Below are positions 16,642 through 32,460 of a stretch of DNA of 64,000 nt, one piece after another. The DNA is from Rubrivivax albus (GTDB lineage Bacteria > Pseudomonadota > Gammaproteobacteria > Burkholderiales > Burkholderiaceae_C). The stretch spans positions 434,001 to 498,000 of the forward strand of contig NZ_SACT01000002.1 of assembly GCF_004016515.1 (NCBI RefSeq), read 5' to 3'. A program made the position numbers and the translations under genes. Each line of letters opens with the position of its first letter. Position 1 is the first letter of the stretch. The notes under the pieces are model-generated. The model did not search any database. It saw nothing but the letters and a program-made list of their open reading frames with translations, and was not told the origin of the DNA.

Positions 16642-17187
16642 TCAGAGCCGCCCAGCGGTGCCGAACCCGAACAGCCGCGTCAGCAGCCGGGTCGGCCACT
16701 GCCGGGCGGCGTCGTTGTAGGCCTGCACCGCGTCGTTGAACAGCTGGCGCACAAAGGCCAGGCGTGGCTCGGCGTCGCGCAGGGCCTGCACGTGCGGCGC
16801 CACCGCGTCGCTGGCGCGCAGTTCGGCCTGCAGGTCCAGCAGCGCCAGCACGCGCGCACTGGCCGCGGCCATCAGCGCCTCGGCGCGCACCAGCACCTGC
16901 GCGGCGTCGGCGATGACGGGCCGGGGTCGCAGCCCATCGGCCGCCGCAGCCACCTGGGCCTGTGCCGTCAGCAGGGCGTCCAGCGCCGCGCCTTCACCGA
17001 CCAGGCCGTCACGCACCGCGGCCACCAGCGGCGCCACCGCCTCGCCGCGGCGTTGCAGTGCCTCGTCCACCTGCTGCCAGGCGGCCCCCACCTTGTTGCG
17101 CAGGCCGACCAGCCGGTTGTAGGCGCCGACCATCCAGAACACCAGCACCGCGGCCACCGCGAGCGCCGCCATCTGCCCGCCGGTCAT
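16642..17187 (-). CDS. LemA-family membrane protein
   Basis: 181 residues: one N-terminal membrane helix (about 5-22) followed by the LemA motif YNRLVGLRNKVGAAWQQVDEAL and a helical domain ending in FNDAVQAYNDAARQWPTRL, the family's conserved tail. LemA proteins are inner-membrane proteins with the helical body on one side and no settled function; some work with TPM-domain or membrane-protease partners. The gene lies 10 nt after proA on the same strand and is probably cotranscribed with it. Confidence 0.87.
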   Translation of the reverse strand: MTGGQMAALAVAAVLVFWMVGAYNRLVGLRNKVGAAWQQVDEALQRRGEAVAPLVAAVRDGLVGEGAALDALLTAQAQVAAAADGLRPRPVIADAAQVLVRAEALMAAASARVLALLDLQAELRASDAVAPHVQALRDAEPRLAFVRQLFNDAVQAYNDAARQWPTRLLTRLFGFGTAGRL

Positions 17188-17197
17188 GGGCGCGCGC

Positions 17198-18463
17198 TCA
17201 CTGGCGGATCTCGCCCTGCCCCAGCACCACCCACTTCATCGACGTGAGCCCTTCCAGCCCCACCGGGCCGCGGGCGTGGAACTTGTCGGTGCTGATGCCG
17301 ATCTCGGCGCCCAGGCCGTATTCGAAGCCGTCGGCGAAGCGCGTGCTGGTGTTGACCATCACGCTGGCGGAATCCACCTCGCGCAGGAAGCGCATGGCGT
17401 TCGGGTGGTTCGTCGTCAGGATCGCGTCGGTGTGGTGCGAGCCCCAGCGGTTCACGTGCGCGATCGCCTCGTCCAGCGAGTCCACCACCTTCACGCTGAT
17501 CACCGGCGCCAGGTACTCGGTGGCCCAGTCGGCCTCGGTGGCCGCCACCGCCTGCGGCAGCAGTGTGCGCGTGCGCTCGCAGCCACGCACCTCCACGCCC
17601 TTGGCAGCAAACACCGCGCCGATGCGCGGCAGGAAGGCCGCCGCCTGGGCCGCATGCACCAGCAGGCTCTCGGCGGCGTTGCAGGGGCTGTACTTCTGCG
17701 TCTTGGCGTTGTCGGTGACCTTCACCGCCAGGTCCAGGTCGACCTCGGCGTCGACGTACACGTGGCAGTTGCCGTCCAGGTGCTTGATCACCGGCACGCG
17801 GGCCTCGGCGCTGATGCGCTCGATCAGGCCCTTGCCACCGCGCGGGATGATCACGTCCACGCGCTCGGGCATCGTGATCAGCCTGCCGACGGCGGCGCGG
17901 TCGGTGGTCTGCACCAGCTGCACCGCGTCGGGCGGCAGGCCGGCATCGGCCAGCGCCGCCTGCACCAGCGCCCACAGCGCCAGGTTGCTGTGCAGGGCCT
18001 CCGAGCCGCCGCGCAGGATGCAGGCGTTGCCGCTCTTGACGGCCAGGCTGGCGGCCTCGATGGTCACGTTGGGCCGGCTCTCGTAGATCATGCCGAACAC
18101 GCCCAGCGGCACCCGCATCTGGCCCACACTGATGCCGCTGGGGCGGCGCTTGACGCCGGTGATCTCGCCGATGGGGTCGGGCATGGCGGCGATCTGTTCG
18201 CAGCCTTCGGCCACCGTCTCGATGACCTTGGGCGTCAGGCGCAGGCGGTCGACCATCGGCGCGGCCAGGCCGGCGGATTCGGCGGCGGCGATGTCGCAGG
18301 CATTGGCGATGGCCAGCGCGTCGGCCGACGAGCGCAACCGCGCCGCCAGCGCCCGGAGCGCGCGGTCCTTGGAGGCCGTGGACGCGGCCGCCATGGCCGT
18401 GGAGGCAGCCCGCGCAGCGGCGCCCACGTGGGCCATGTAGGCGGCGATGTCGTCGATCTGCAT
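17198..18463 (-). CDS. proA: Glutamate-5-semialdehyde dehydrogenase (gamma-glutamyl phosphate reductase)
   Basis: 421 residues of normal length. It reduces gamma-glutamyl phosphate with NADPH to glutamate-5-semialdehyde in proline synthesis. It is an aldehyde-dehydrogenase-fold enzyme; the catalytic Cys lies in [14 protein letters not shown], and the conserved blocks [26 protein letters not shown] and [16 protein letters not shown] are intact. The ATG at 18463 is chosen because the family begins near it; the frame stays open upstream but overlaps the AEC transporter gene. It sits 11 nt after the AEC gene. The proB kinase gene is not in this window. Confidence 0.96.
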   Translation of the reverse strand: MQIDDIAAYMAHVGAAARAASTAMAAASTASKDRALRALAARLRSSADALAIANACDIAAAESAGLAAPMVDRLRLTPKVIETVAEGCEQIAAMPDPIGEITGVKRRPSGISVGQMRVPLGVFGMIYESRPNVTIEAASLAVKSGNACILRGGSEALHSNLALWALVQAALADAGLPPDAVQLVQTTDRAAVGRLITMPERVDVIIPRGGKGLIERISAEARVPVIKHLDGNCHVYVDAEVDLDLAVKVTDNAKTQKYSPCNAAESLLVHAAQAAAFLPRIGAVFAAKGVEVRGCERTRTLLPQAVAATEADWATEYLAPVISVKVVDSLDEAIAHVNRWGSHHTDAILTTNHPNAMRFLREVDSASVMVNTSTRFADGFEYGLGAEIGISTDKFHARGPVGLEGLTSMKWVVLGQGEIRQ

Positions 18464-18474
18464 GGGCGTGATTG

Positions 18475-19449
18475 TCACCCCAACAGCGTCAGGACCCCCA
18501 ACCACGCCGACGCACTGAGCACGAACAGCAGCGTCGAGACCACAATGGCCGCCGTGGCCTCGGTGGCCCCCGTGTCGTAGCGCTGCGCGAAGATCAGCGC
18601 GTTGCTGCCGGTGGGCAGGGCGGCCATCAGCACCACCACCGCCAGCGGCAGGTCGGCCAGGCCGAAGCCCCAGTGGGCGATGGCCACCACCACGGCCGGC
18701 AGCACCACCAGCTTCAGCGCACTGAGCTGCAGCGCGCCGCGCCACTGCCCCTGCACGCCGTAGTAGGCCAGGCTCAGGCCGATCAGCACCAGGCACACCG
18801 GCACCACGGCCGAGCCCAGTGCCGCCAGCGTCTCGTCCAGCACCGCCGGCAGCGGCAGGCCGGCCAGGTTCCAGGCGATGCCGGCCACCACCGGCAGCAC
18901 CACCGGGTGCACCAGGGTGTTGCGCACCGTGCTGCGCAGCGTAGCGGCGATGTCGCGCGGGCCGGGCTGGGCGCGGGCCAGGTCCATCTCCACCAGCACG
19001 GTGGGCAGCGTCAGCAGGATCAGCGCGTGCAGGCTGACCAGGGTGATGTGGATGGCCAGGCCGGGTTCGCCGAACAGCGCAGTGGCCATCGGGATGCCCA
19101 GCTGCACCGAGTTGCCGAACGACGCCGTGACCATGCGCGCCGCTGGGGCCGCCGGGGTCGTGTCCGGCTGGGCCCGGCGACGCTGCCAGACATAGACGGC
19201 CAGCGCGTACAGCACCGCCGGCACGAAGAACGCGGCGATGATGCGCCAGGGCAGCGCCGCGAAGTCCAGCCGCGCCGTGGTGCGGAACAGCAGCGCCGGC
19301 ACGAAGATCGTGAACGCCGCGTTGCCCAGCACCCGCGCCGGGTCGCGCGCGTCGGCGCCGCTGTCCAGCCAGCGCAGGCGGCCGGCCACCCAGCCGACGC
19401 CGACGGTCAGGAAGATCGCCAGCAGCTTGTAGAAGACCGCGGCGGTCAC
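18475..19449 (-). CDS. AEC-family (auxin efflux carrier-like) permease
   Basis: 324-residue inner-membrane carrier with about ten hydrophobic segments in two five-helix halves, as usual for the AEC/bile-acid-arsenite-riboflavin superfamily. Bacterial members export or import small carboxylates such as malate or malonate; nothing here fixes the substrate. It lies between the DUF3617 gene (20 nt upstream) and proA (11 nt downstream) on the same strand and could share their transcript. Confidence 0.88.
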   Translation of the reverse strand: MTAAVFYKLLAIFLTVGVGWVAGRLRWLDSGADARDPARVLGNAAFTIFVPALLFRTTARLDFAALPWRIIAAFFVPAVLYALAVYVWQRRRAQPDTTPAAPAARMVTASFGNSVQLGIPMATALFGEPGLAIHITLVSLHALILLTLPTVLVEMDLARAQPGPRDIAATLRSTVRNTLVHPVVLPVVAGIAWNLAGLPLPAVLDETLAALGSAVVPVCLVLIGLSLAYYGVQGQWRGALQLSALKLVVLPAVVVAIAHWGFGLADLPLAVVVLMAALPTGSNALIFAQRYDTGATEATAAIVVSTLLFVLSASAWLGVLTLLG

Positions 19450-19468
19450 CGCCGCCGCCCGGCCGGGG

Positions 19469-20074
19469 TCATTCCGGCTTCACGTTGCCGCAGGACGCGC
19501 CCAGCCAGCGGCCGCTGCCGTTCCAGGCCATCTGCACGCGGCCATCGGCGGCGACCTTCAGCCCCGGCATGCTGCCCATGTCGCCGGCCATGCGGCCGGT
19601 GCCCGTCCAGCGGCCGGTCCAGGCCTTGGCGCTGCCCATCGTCATCTCGCCAGCGATGTCGCCGCTGAAGCCGTCGGGGTCGTTGCAACGGCCCTTGAAG
19701 CTGACGGTGCCGCCGCTGATCTTCACCGGTTCGTAGCGGCAGTGCGGGGCGTCCTCTTGCAGGTCGGCCAGCATGCTGCGCGCATCGCTGCGGCGCTTCG
19801 CGGTCTCGGCGCTCAGGCATTCCTGCTGCGGGCCACCCATCATCGCGCCGCCCTGGGCCTTCATCATCTGCTCGGCCATCGCGCGCTGGTCCGGCGGCAG
19901 GTCCTTCAGCGCCGCGGCCATCGCGTTGTTCATCGCCGCGGACAGGTCCTGGCCGTTGACGGTGAGCTTGAACTGTGTTTCCCACAGGCCGGGGGCCGGG
20001 GCCGGATTCAGGGTCTGCGCCGCGGCCGTGGAGGCCAGCAGCGCCGCGGTCAGGGAAAGGGCAAGTGTCTTCAT
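19469..20074 (-). CDS. DUF3617 exported protein
   Basis: 201 residues. A clean signal peptide (MKTLALSLTAALLASTAAAQ) is followed by PAPGLWETQFKLTVNG, the N-terminal hallmark of DUF3617 periplasmic proteins. A Met- and Ala-rich helical linker (about 45-80) and three later cysteines (CLSAE, HCRYE, GRCND) suggest disulfides in the beta-rich C-terminal half. It lies downstream of topB on the same strand, 13 nt apart. The role of DUF3617 is not established. Confidence 0.8.
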   Translation of the reverse strand: MKTLALSLTAALLASTAAAQTLNPAPAPGLWETQFKLTVNGQDLSAAMNNAMAAALKDLPPDQRAMAEQMMKAQGGAMMGGPQQECLSAETAKRRSDARSMLADLQEDAPHCRYEPVKISGGTVSFKGRCNDPDGFSGDIAGEMTMGSAKAWTGRWTGTGRMAGDMGSMPGLKVAADGRVQMAWNGSGRWLGASCGNVKPE

Positions 20075-20087
20075 GGCGGCGATTCTG

Positions 20088-22667
<2,580 letters not shown>

Positions 22668-22732
22668 GCGTTCCTGGTCCTCGGGTTCCTGCCGGGTCCG
22701 TGCCCGGTCCATGCCTACAATGCCGTCGCTCT

Positions 22733-22756
22733 CGCGCGCACGCACACGCGCGCGCG
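22733..22756. repeat. 24-bp alternating CG/CA tract (possible Z-DNA) in divergent promoter
   Basis: Unbroken pyrimidine-purine alternation made of CG and CA steps, located between the start codons of topB and the SET-domain gene. Such tracts flip to Z-DNA under negative supercoiling. A -10-like TACAAT lies at 22716-22721 on the plus strand. A regulatory role is inferred. Confidence 0.6.
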
Positions 22757-22768
22757 CCCACCAATTCA

Positions 22769-23335
22769 ATGTACCGAATGACGAAGACCGCGCAAGCCAC
22801 CAGCGGAAATCGGGCCTCCCGCCGTGCGCCGAAGCCGGCCGCCACGATGCCGCAACCGGTGCCGCGGTCGGTGCCGCGGTCAGGTGGGCGGCGCATCCAG
22901 GTGCGCCGCTCCGGCGTGCACGGCAAGGGTGTCTACGCGGTGCAGCCCATCGCCGCCGGGCAGCGCATCATCGAGTACACCGGCGAAGTCATCTCCTGGC
23001 CCGAGGCGCAGCGCCGCCACCCGCACGACCCGGCGGACCCGAACCACACCTTCTACTTCCACGTCGACGACACGCGGGTCATCGACGCCAAGTACGGCGG
23101 CAACGCCGCGCGCTGGATCAACCACGCCTGCGCGCCGAACTGCGAGTCGGAAGTGGCCGACGACGGCCGTGTCTACATCAAGGCGCTGCGTGACCTGCAC
23201 CCGGGCGAGGAGCTGTTCTACGACTACGGCCTGGTGATCGACGAGCGCTACACGCCCAAGCTCAAGCGCGAATACGCCTGCCGCTGCGGCAGCCCGGATT
23301 GCCGCGGCACCATGCTCGCGCCCAAGCGGCGTTGA
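22769..23335 (+). CDS. SET-domain protein lysine methyltransferase
   Basis: 188 residues. A basic, disordered N-terminal 45 residues is followed by a full SET domain: SGVHGKGVYAVQPI (SAM-binding GxG), ARWINHACAPNCESEV (NHxCxPNC) and EELFYDYG with the catalytic Tyr. A post-SET Cys cluster, CRCGSPDCRG, provides the remaining zinc ligands. It transfers methyl groups from SAM to lysines; the bacterial target is unknown. ATG 22769 and ATG 22778 are both possible, and neither has a clear Shine-Dalgarno sequence. It is divergent from topB, whose Lys-rich tail is a candidate substrate by proximity only. Confidence 0.88.
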   Translation: MYRMTKTAQATSGNRASRRAPKPAATMPQPVPRSVPRSGGRRIQVRRSGVHGKGVYAVQPIAAGQRIIEYTGEVISWPEAQRRHPHDPADPNHTFYFHVDDTRVIDAKYGGNAARWINHACAPNCESEVADDGRVYIKALRDLHPGEELFYDYGLVIDERYTPKLKREYACRCGSPDCRGTMLAPKRR

Positions 23336-23364
23336 GCCACGGATCAGCGCACCTGCCACGCTCG

Positions 23365-24267
23365 ATGACGGAGTCGCCACCGCCGCCACCGCACCTGGAC
23401 TGGCAGGCCGACGCCCTGTGGCAGAGGCTGCATCCGCTGCTGCCAGGCCTGAACGTGGAGGTGCTGGCCCGCGTGGGGTCCACCAACGCCACGCTGCTGG
23501 CGCGTGCACGCGGCGAGCCCGACAGCACCGGCGCGGCCGACGGCACGCCGCGCCTGGGGCGCCGCCAGGCCGACCTGCAGCCGGCCCTGCTGGTGGCCGA
23601 ACACCAGACCGCGGGCCGCGGGCGTCAGGGCAAGGGCTGGCAGTCGGCGGCGGGGGCGTCGCTGACGTTTTCGCTGGCGCTGCCGCTGGCGCCGGCCCAT
23701 GGCTGGTCCGGGCTGTCGCTGGCCGTGGGCTGCGCGTTGGCCGACGCGCTGGACCCGGCCGATGACCCGGCCGCCCACGGCGCGCCGGCGCTGATGCTGA
23801 AGTGGCCCAACGACCTCTGGCTGCGCGACGACGACGCGCCGGGTGGTGGCCGCAAGCTCGGCGGCATCCTGATCGAGACCACGCCGGTGGGGACGCAGCG
23901 CATGGTCGTGATCGGCATGGGCCTGAACGTGCATGTGCCGGCCGCACCCGAGCCGGCGCAACTGGCCAGCGGCCTGGGCTGTGTCGACGAACTCGACCCG
24001 GCCGCCACGCCACCGGCGGTGCTGGCCCGCGTGGCGCCGCCGCTGGTGCAGGCGCTGCGCCGGTTCGAGGCCGGTGGGTTCGCCCCGTTCGCCGCCGCGT
24101 TCGCGCGCCGCGACCTGCTGGCCGGCCGGCCGCTGCGCACCCAGGGGGCGGTGGTGCTCGAAGGCACCGGTGCCGGTGTCGATGCCCAGGGCGTGCTTCA
24201 GCTGCGCATGGCTGATGGCCGCCTGCACGGCGTGGGCAGCGGCGAAGTCAGCGTGCGGCCATGCTGA
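23365..24267 (+). CDS. birA: Biotin--[acetyl-CoA-carboxylase] ligase
   Basis: 300 residues. It activates biotin with ATP and attaches it to the BCCP subunit of acetyl-CoA carboxylase. Motifs seen are AGRGRQGKGWQS (biotinyl-AMP loop), LKWPNDLWL and RKLGGILIE. There is no N-terminal helix-turn-helix, so it is a monofunctional ligase and not a repressor. The C-terminal SH3-like domain is short. The start at 23365 gives MTESPPPPPHLDW; the frame extends upstream into the SET gene. The downstream gene overlaps by 7 nt. Confidence 0.95.
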   Translation: MTESPPPPPHLDWQADALWQRLHPLLPGLNVEVLARVGSTNATLLARARGEPDSTGAADGTPRLGRRQADLQPALLVAEHQTAGRGRQGKGWQSAAGASLTFSLALPLAPAHGWSGLSLAVGCALADALDPADDPAAHGAPALMLKWPNDLWLRDDDAPGGGRKLGGILIETTPVGTQRMVVIGMGLNVHVPAAPEPAQLASGLGCVDELDPAATPPAVLARVAPPLVQALRRFEAGGFAPFAAAFARRDLLAGRPLRTQGAVVLEGTGAGVDAQGVLQLRMADGRLHGVGSGEVSVRPC

Positions 24268-24692
24268 GAGCGCTGTTGGTGCTGCTGCTGGCCGCCAACG
24301 CGTTCTGGTGGGCGGCGACGCACGGCTGGCTGCCGATGGCCTGGCTGCCCTTCCCCGACCCCGACGCCCAGCGTGAGCCGCAGCGGCTGCAGCAGCAGAT
24401 CCGGCCGGAGGCGATCACCGTGCTGCCGGCCAAGGCGCCCGGCAACACACCGGCCGCGGCACCGCGAGCGACGGCCTGCCTGGAAGCCACCGGGCTGCCT
24501 GACGCCGCAGCCCGGTCGGCCGCGGAAGGCCTGCTGCGCAGCGCCGGCATCGACGCGGCGCGCTGGACGTGGCCGGACGGGGAAGGTGGCGCCACGCTGC
24601 GCGTACCGGGCCTCGCCAGCGATGAGCAGGAGGCCCTGCGCGCCGCCGCAGCGCTGGCGGCCAGCGCGCCAGTGTTCAGCCCCTGCCGTTGA
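24261..24692 (+). CDS. Small membrane-anchored protein, unknown
   Basis: 143 residues. An N-terminal membrane helix (LRALLVLLLAANAFWWAA) is followed by a Pro/Ala linker and a compact C-terminal region (about 68-143) with a Cys at each end (TACLEATG and SPCR). The size and layout recall SPOR-like proteins that often follow birA/coaX in Burkholderiales, but I cannot confirm that fold. It overlaps birA by 7 nt and is tail-to-tail with the serine protease gene, overlapping it by 17 nt. Function unknown. Confidence 0.7.
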   Translation: MLRALLVLLLAANAFWWAATHGWLPMAWLPFPDPDAQREPQRLQQQIRPEAITVLPAKAPGNTPAAAPRATACLEATGLPDAAARSAAEGLLRSAGIDAARWTWPDGEGGATLRVPGLASDEQEALRAAAALAASAPVFSPCR

Positions 24693-26646
24693 CGCGCCGC
24701 AGCGCCCAGGCGGCACCGGCCAGAGCCAGCAGCCACAGCGGCTGCACGGCACCACCGCCGGACGAACCACCGGTGCTCGGCGGCGTCGGCGTCGACGTGC
24801 CGGGCGCCGCCGCCACCGTCACCGTGGTCTGTGCCACGGCCGTGGCGCCCTGGTCGTCGGTGACGGTGAGTGCCACGGTGACGCTGCCGGCGCCGGTGGG
24901 CAGCAGGCTGGCCTGGGCCGCATTGGCCGCGCCGCTGAAGCCGGCGACGATGCCGCCGCCATCGACGATGCGCCAGGCGTAGCCGGCCACGGTGCGCCCC
25001 ACGGCCACCAGGCTGGTGGCACCGTCGAGCTCGAGCAGCGCGTCGGCGGTGGGCGAGGCCGTGCGCACGGCGATGCGGGCGAAGGCACCATCGGCGGCCG
25101 CCACCGCGGCCGCGGCGTCGAGCATCCCGGTGCCGCACAGGCCCACCTGGCAGTAGCACTGCAGCTGTTCGGCCGTGCTCGGCGCCACGCAGGCGGGCAC
25201 GGGGTCGCTGCTCAGCGGCTCGTTGGTGGCGCCGTCCTGCGGGAACGGGCGCGCCGTGGTCTGCAGCACCTGCTTCACCTCGGCAGGCGTCAGCGCCGGG
25301 CGCTGGGCCATCACCAGCGCGGCGGCGCCGGCGACGATGGGCGACGCGAAGCTGGTGCCCACGCCGTAGTCGACGCTGTCGGTCCAGGTGGAGGCCACGG
25401 GCCGCTGCAGGCCGGTGTTGGTGCCGGCCAGGATGGGGTAGGTGCAGGGCTGCAGGTTGTTGTCGAAGACGCAATTGCCACCGGGCGCGCTGAGCGCGAT
25501 CTCGGGCCCCAGGTCGCTGAAACCCACCTTGCTGCCGGCATGGCGCAGGCCGCCGATGCCGATCACGCCCGGGCAGTTTGCCGGCGTGCCTACGGCCTTG
25601 CCGACGTCGTTGCCCGCGGCGGCGACCACCACGGCGCCGGCGGCGTTGATGCGCTGCACCGCGTCCACGTAGGCAGCGGTGCAGGCTCCCGACCCGCCCA
25701 GGCTCATGTTCAGCACCTGCGCCGGGTTGGCGTTGACGACGCCGGCCACCCGCTCGAGGCCGGCCGCCCAGAGCATGCCGGCAATGATGTCGGAGTCGTA
25801 GCCGCCGCACTTGCCCAGCACGCGCACCGGCACGATGCGTGCGCCCGGCGCCGCGCCGGCCATGCCGTTGTCGTCGTTGCTCAGCGCGGCGGCGATGGTG
25901 GACACCTGCGTGCCGTGCCAGGAACTGATGCCCTCCGGGCAGCCGGCCAGCGGCCCGCTGCGGCTCTCCGCGGCCGTGACCCAGTCGCCCGGGTCGGTGG
26001 CGTCGGTGTCGGCACCGTCGCCGTCGTTGGCCGTGGCGATTTCGTCGATGGTGTCGATGCCCGGCAGCAGGCGCCCCTGAAGATCAGGGTGTTCCGGTCG
26101 CACACCGGTGTCGATGACGGCGATGACCACGCCGTTGCCGGTGCTGCGGTCCCAGGCCGCCTCCAGGTTGGCGGCCGAGCGCACGTTGGCGTCCGGCGCG
26201 CGCAGGTACCACTGGCCGGCGTCCGGCCCCTGCGGGCGCGAACCGTCGCTCACCGCCGGGTACAGCGGGTCGTTGGGTGCCGCCAGCGCGCGGCGGCGAA
26301 GATCGGGCGCGGCCCAGGCGACGTCCGGGTGCGTGGCCAGGCGGACGGCCAGCGCGGCGCTGTCCAGGCCGTCGGCCTGCACCACCTGCCAGCGTTCGGC
26401 CACGCGGCGGCCGGCACGCAGCGGGCGGCCGGCCACGGCGGCCAGCGCGTCGGCGCGCCGCTGCAGGCGCTCGGCCGTGTGCGCCGCGGTGTCGGACGCG
26501 AGTGCCCGGGCGGAACCCTGCAATGCGGCGGCACCCGGCTTGAAGGCGACGATCACGCGGGCGGTGTCGGCTCCCGAGGCGGTGGCGCCCCAGCACAGCA
26601 GGGGCGCGGCCAGGGCCGAGGCGATGGTCAGACGGATGCAACGCAT
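24676..26646 (-). CDS. S8 serine protease with GlyGly-CTERM sorting tail
   Basis: 656 residues. Signal peptide to about residue 26, then a propeptide-like region, then a subtilisin domain. The catalytic Asp is in VIDTGVRPEHPDLQG, the His in SSWHGTQVSTIAA and the Ser in GTSFASPIVAGAA. A PKD-like beta domain follows, containing TVTDDQGATAVAQTT. The C-terminus is a Gly-Gly-rich stretch (GGSSGGGAVQ), a hydrophobic helix (PLWLLALAGAAWAL) and Arg residues. This is the GlyGly-CTERM signal cleaved by rhombosortases before surface or type II export. The matching rhombosortase is at 57960-58559. The ATG at 26646 is chosen because it opens the signal peptide. Confidence 0.92.
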   Translation of the reverse strand: MRCIRLTIASALAAPLLCWGATASGADTARVIVAFKPGAAALQGSARALASDTAAHTAERLQRRADALAAVAGRPLRAGRRVAERWQVVQADGLDSAALAVRLATHPDVAWAAPDLRRRALAAPNDPLYPAVSDGSRPQGPDAGQWYLRAPDANVRSAANLEAAWDRSTGNGVVIAVIDTGVRPEHPDLQGRLLPGIDTIDEIATANDGDGADTDATDPGDWVTAAESRSGPLAGCPEGISSWHGTQVSTIAAALSNDDNGMAGAAPGARIVPVRVLGKCGGYDSDIIAGMLWAAGLERVAGVVNANPAQVLNMSLGGSGACTAAYVDAVQRINAAGAVVVAAAGNDVGKAVGTPANCPGVIGIGGLRHAGSKVGFSDLGPEIALSAPGGNCVFDNNLQPCTYPILAGTNTGLQRPVASTWTDSVDYGVGTSFASPIVAGAAALVMAQRPALTPAEVKQVLQTTARPFPQDGATNEPLSSDPVPACVAPSTAEQLQCYCQVGLCGTGMLDAAAAVAAADGAFARIAVRTASPTADALLELDGATSLVAVGRTVAGYAWRIVDGGGIVAGFSGAANAAQASLLPTGAGSVTVALTVTDDQGATAVAQTTVTVAAAPGTSTPTPPSTGGSSGGGAVQPLWLLALAGAAWALRRVNGRG

Positions 26647-26835
26647 GGCCAAGTGTAGGAGGGACGCCGGCGTGAGTGGCAACCGGAGGTGACCTGCGTT
26701 CGTCGGCCAGTCGAGCGTCGGCACGCCCCGACACGCAGGTCGCGAGCCCGCCCCGGGGGCACCGGTTTAGGGGTGGTCGCGTCACGATGCCGCCTTCATC
26801 ATCCGCGCGCCGTCATTTCTTACTGGAGTGTCCCC

Positions 26836-28200
26836 GTGAACCTTCGTACCTCGTTGACCCTGCTGGCTGCAGCGGCCGCTGCCCTGATCGGGTCCGCCCA
26901 GGCCCAGGGCCGGCCCGACCTTGTGGCCCAGTCTCTGGCCGCCGGTGCCGCCCACGTGCCGGGCGAACTGCTGGTGCAGTACCGCGCCGGCGTGACCCCG
27001 GCGTCGCGCACCCGCCCGTTGACCGGCATCTACGCCGCCGACGTGGTGCAGACGCTGCGCGCCGGCGCCCAGCGCCGTGACGGCCGCGGTGACCTCGTGC
27101 GGGTGCGGTTCAGCCGCACGATCGACATCGCGGCGGCCATGCGGGCGCTGCAGGCCGACCCCGCGGTGGACTTCGCCGAGCCGAACTGGCTCTACACCAC
27201 CCAGGATGTCTCCGACGACCCGTACTACACCAGCGGCCAGCTCTGGGGCATGCAGGGCGCGGGCACCACACCGGCCAACCCCTACGGCAGCGGTGCCGCC
27301 GCGGCCTGGGAAGCCGGCAAGACCTGCAGCAGCGACGTCGTCGTCGGCATCATCGACGAAGGCATGCACGTGCGCCACCAGGACCTGCGCGCCAACATCC
27401 TGGCGGTGCCGGGCGAGATCGCCGGCAACGGCATCGACGACGACGGCAACGGCTACATCGACGACGTCAACGGCTGGGACTTCTTCAACAACGACGCCAG
27501 CGTCTTCGACGGCCGCACCGACGACCACGGCACCCACGTCGCCGGCACGGTGGGCGCCAGCGGCGGCAACGCGAAGGGCGTGGCCGGCGTGTGCTGGAAC
27601 GTCAAGCTGGTCAACGCCAAGTTCCTGGAGGGCAGCGGCAGCACGGCCGACGCGATCCTGGCCGTGGACTACATGACCGACCTGAAGACCCGCCACGGCC
27701 TGAACCTGGTGGCCACCAACAACAGCTGGGGCGGCGGCGGCTTTTCGCAGGGCCTGAAGGACGCGATCGACCGCGCCGGCGCGGCCGATATCCTGTTCGT
27801 GGCCGCGGCCGGCAACGGCAGCGCGAACATGGAGGTCTCGAACTCCTACCCCGCCGGCTACGACAGCGACAACATCATCTCGGTGGCCAACATCACGTCC
27901 ACCGGTGCCCTGTCGAGCAGCTCGAACTACGGCGCCACGCGGGTGGACCTGGGCGCCCCGGGCACCGGCATCTGGTCCACGCTGCCAGGGCGGTTCAAGT
28001 TCCAGTCCAAGTACGGCTCGTACTCCGGCACGTCTATGGCGTCGCCGCACGTGGCCGGCGCAGTGGCACTGTACAAGTCGCTGAACCCGAACGCCACCGG
28101 CGCGCAGATCAAGGCGGCGATCCTGGCCGCGACGATCCCCACGCCGTCGCTGGCCGGCAAGACCGTGACCGGCGGTCGGCTGGACGTGAGCGGCTTCTGA
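26836..28200 (+). CDS. S8 subtilisin-family serine protease, secreted
   Basis: 454 residues starting with GTG (26836), with GGAG at 26825-26828. Signal peptide to about residue 22, an inhibitor-like propeptide (VPGELLVQYRAGVTPASR), then a subtilisin domain. The catalytic Asp region reads GIIDEGMHVRHQDL, with Glu replacing the usual Ser/Thr after Asp. The His is in DDHGTHVAGTVG, the oxyanion Asn in AAAGNGSANME and the Ser in SGTSMASPHVAGA. No C-terminal sorting tail is present, unlike the divergent neighbour protease. The promoter must lie in the 189-nt divergent gap. It ends at a strong palindrome. Confidence 0.92.
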   Translation: MNLRTSLTLLAAAAAALIGSAQAQGRPDLVAQSLAAGAAHVPGELLVQYRAGVTPASRTRPLTGIYAADVVQTLRAGAQRRDGRGDLVRVRFSRTIDIAAAMRALQADPAVDFAEPNWLYTTQDVSDDPYYTSGQLWGMQGAGTTPANPYGSGAAAAWEAGKTCSSDVVVGIIDEGMHVRHQDLRANILAVPGEIAGNGIDDDGNGYIDDVNGWDFFNNDASVFDGRTDDHGTHVAGTVGASGGNAKGVAGVCWNVKLVNAKFLEGSGSTADAILAVDYMTDLKTRHGLNLVATNNSWGGGGFSQGLKDAIDRAGAADILFVAAAGNGSANMEVSNSYPAGYDSDNIISVANITSTGALSSSSNYGATRVDLGAPGTGIWSTLPGRFKFQSKYGSYSGTSMASPHVAGAVALYKSLNPNATGAQIKAAILAATIPTPSLAGKTVTGGRLDVSGF

Positions 28201-28220
28201 CCCTGCGGCCTGCACCATGA

Positions 28221-28246
28221 ACAACGGGGCCCGCGGGCCCCGTTGT
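28221..28246. terminator. Bidirectional terminator palindrome
   Basis: A perfect 26-bp palindrome (arms ACAACGGGGCCC and its complement around a GC centre) lies between the convergent protease (ends 28200) and gap (ends 28278). Stem of at least 12 bp. Confidence 0.75.
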
Positions 28247-28277
28247 ACTTCATGCCGATGACGCGATCAGGCGGCGA

Positions 28278-30291
<2,014 letters not shown>

Positions 30292-30296
30292 GCCGA

Positions 30297-32324
<2,028 letters not shown>

Positions 32325-32460
32325 GCGGGCCTCGGGGTCGAACTTGGGGAAAGCCCGCGATTCTACGAGGCCGCCAGCCCACCAAGGCCCTGCGGCTTGA
32401 CGTGGCGCAAGACGACCGCGCCCCTGGCTTGCGAACCTGCGGGCTGCACAGGAGACCCCC

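Noticed and set aside
24261..24692. Coding on the plus strand continuing through the protease gene
   Set aside because: The plus-strand frame beyond 24692 is compositionally a shadow; the minus-strand subtilisin motifs are decisive.
32325..32460. Pho box or other specific regulator site in the tkt/hemerythrin divergent gap
   Set aside because: I found no paired CTGTCA-type repeats or strong palindrome in these 136 bases.
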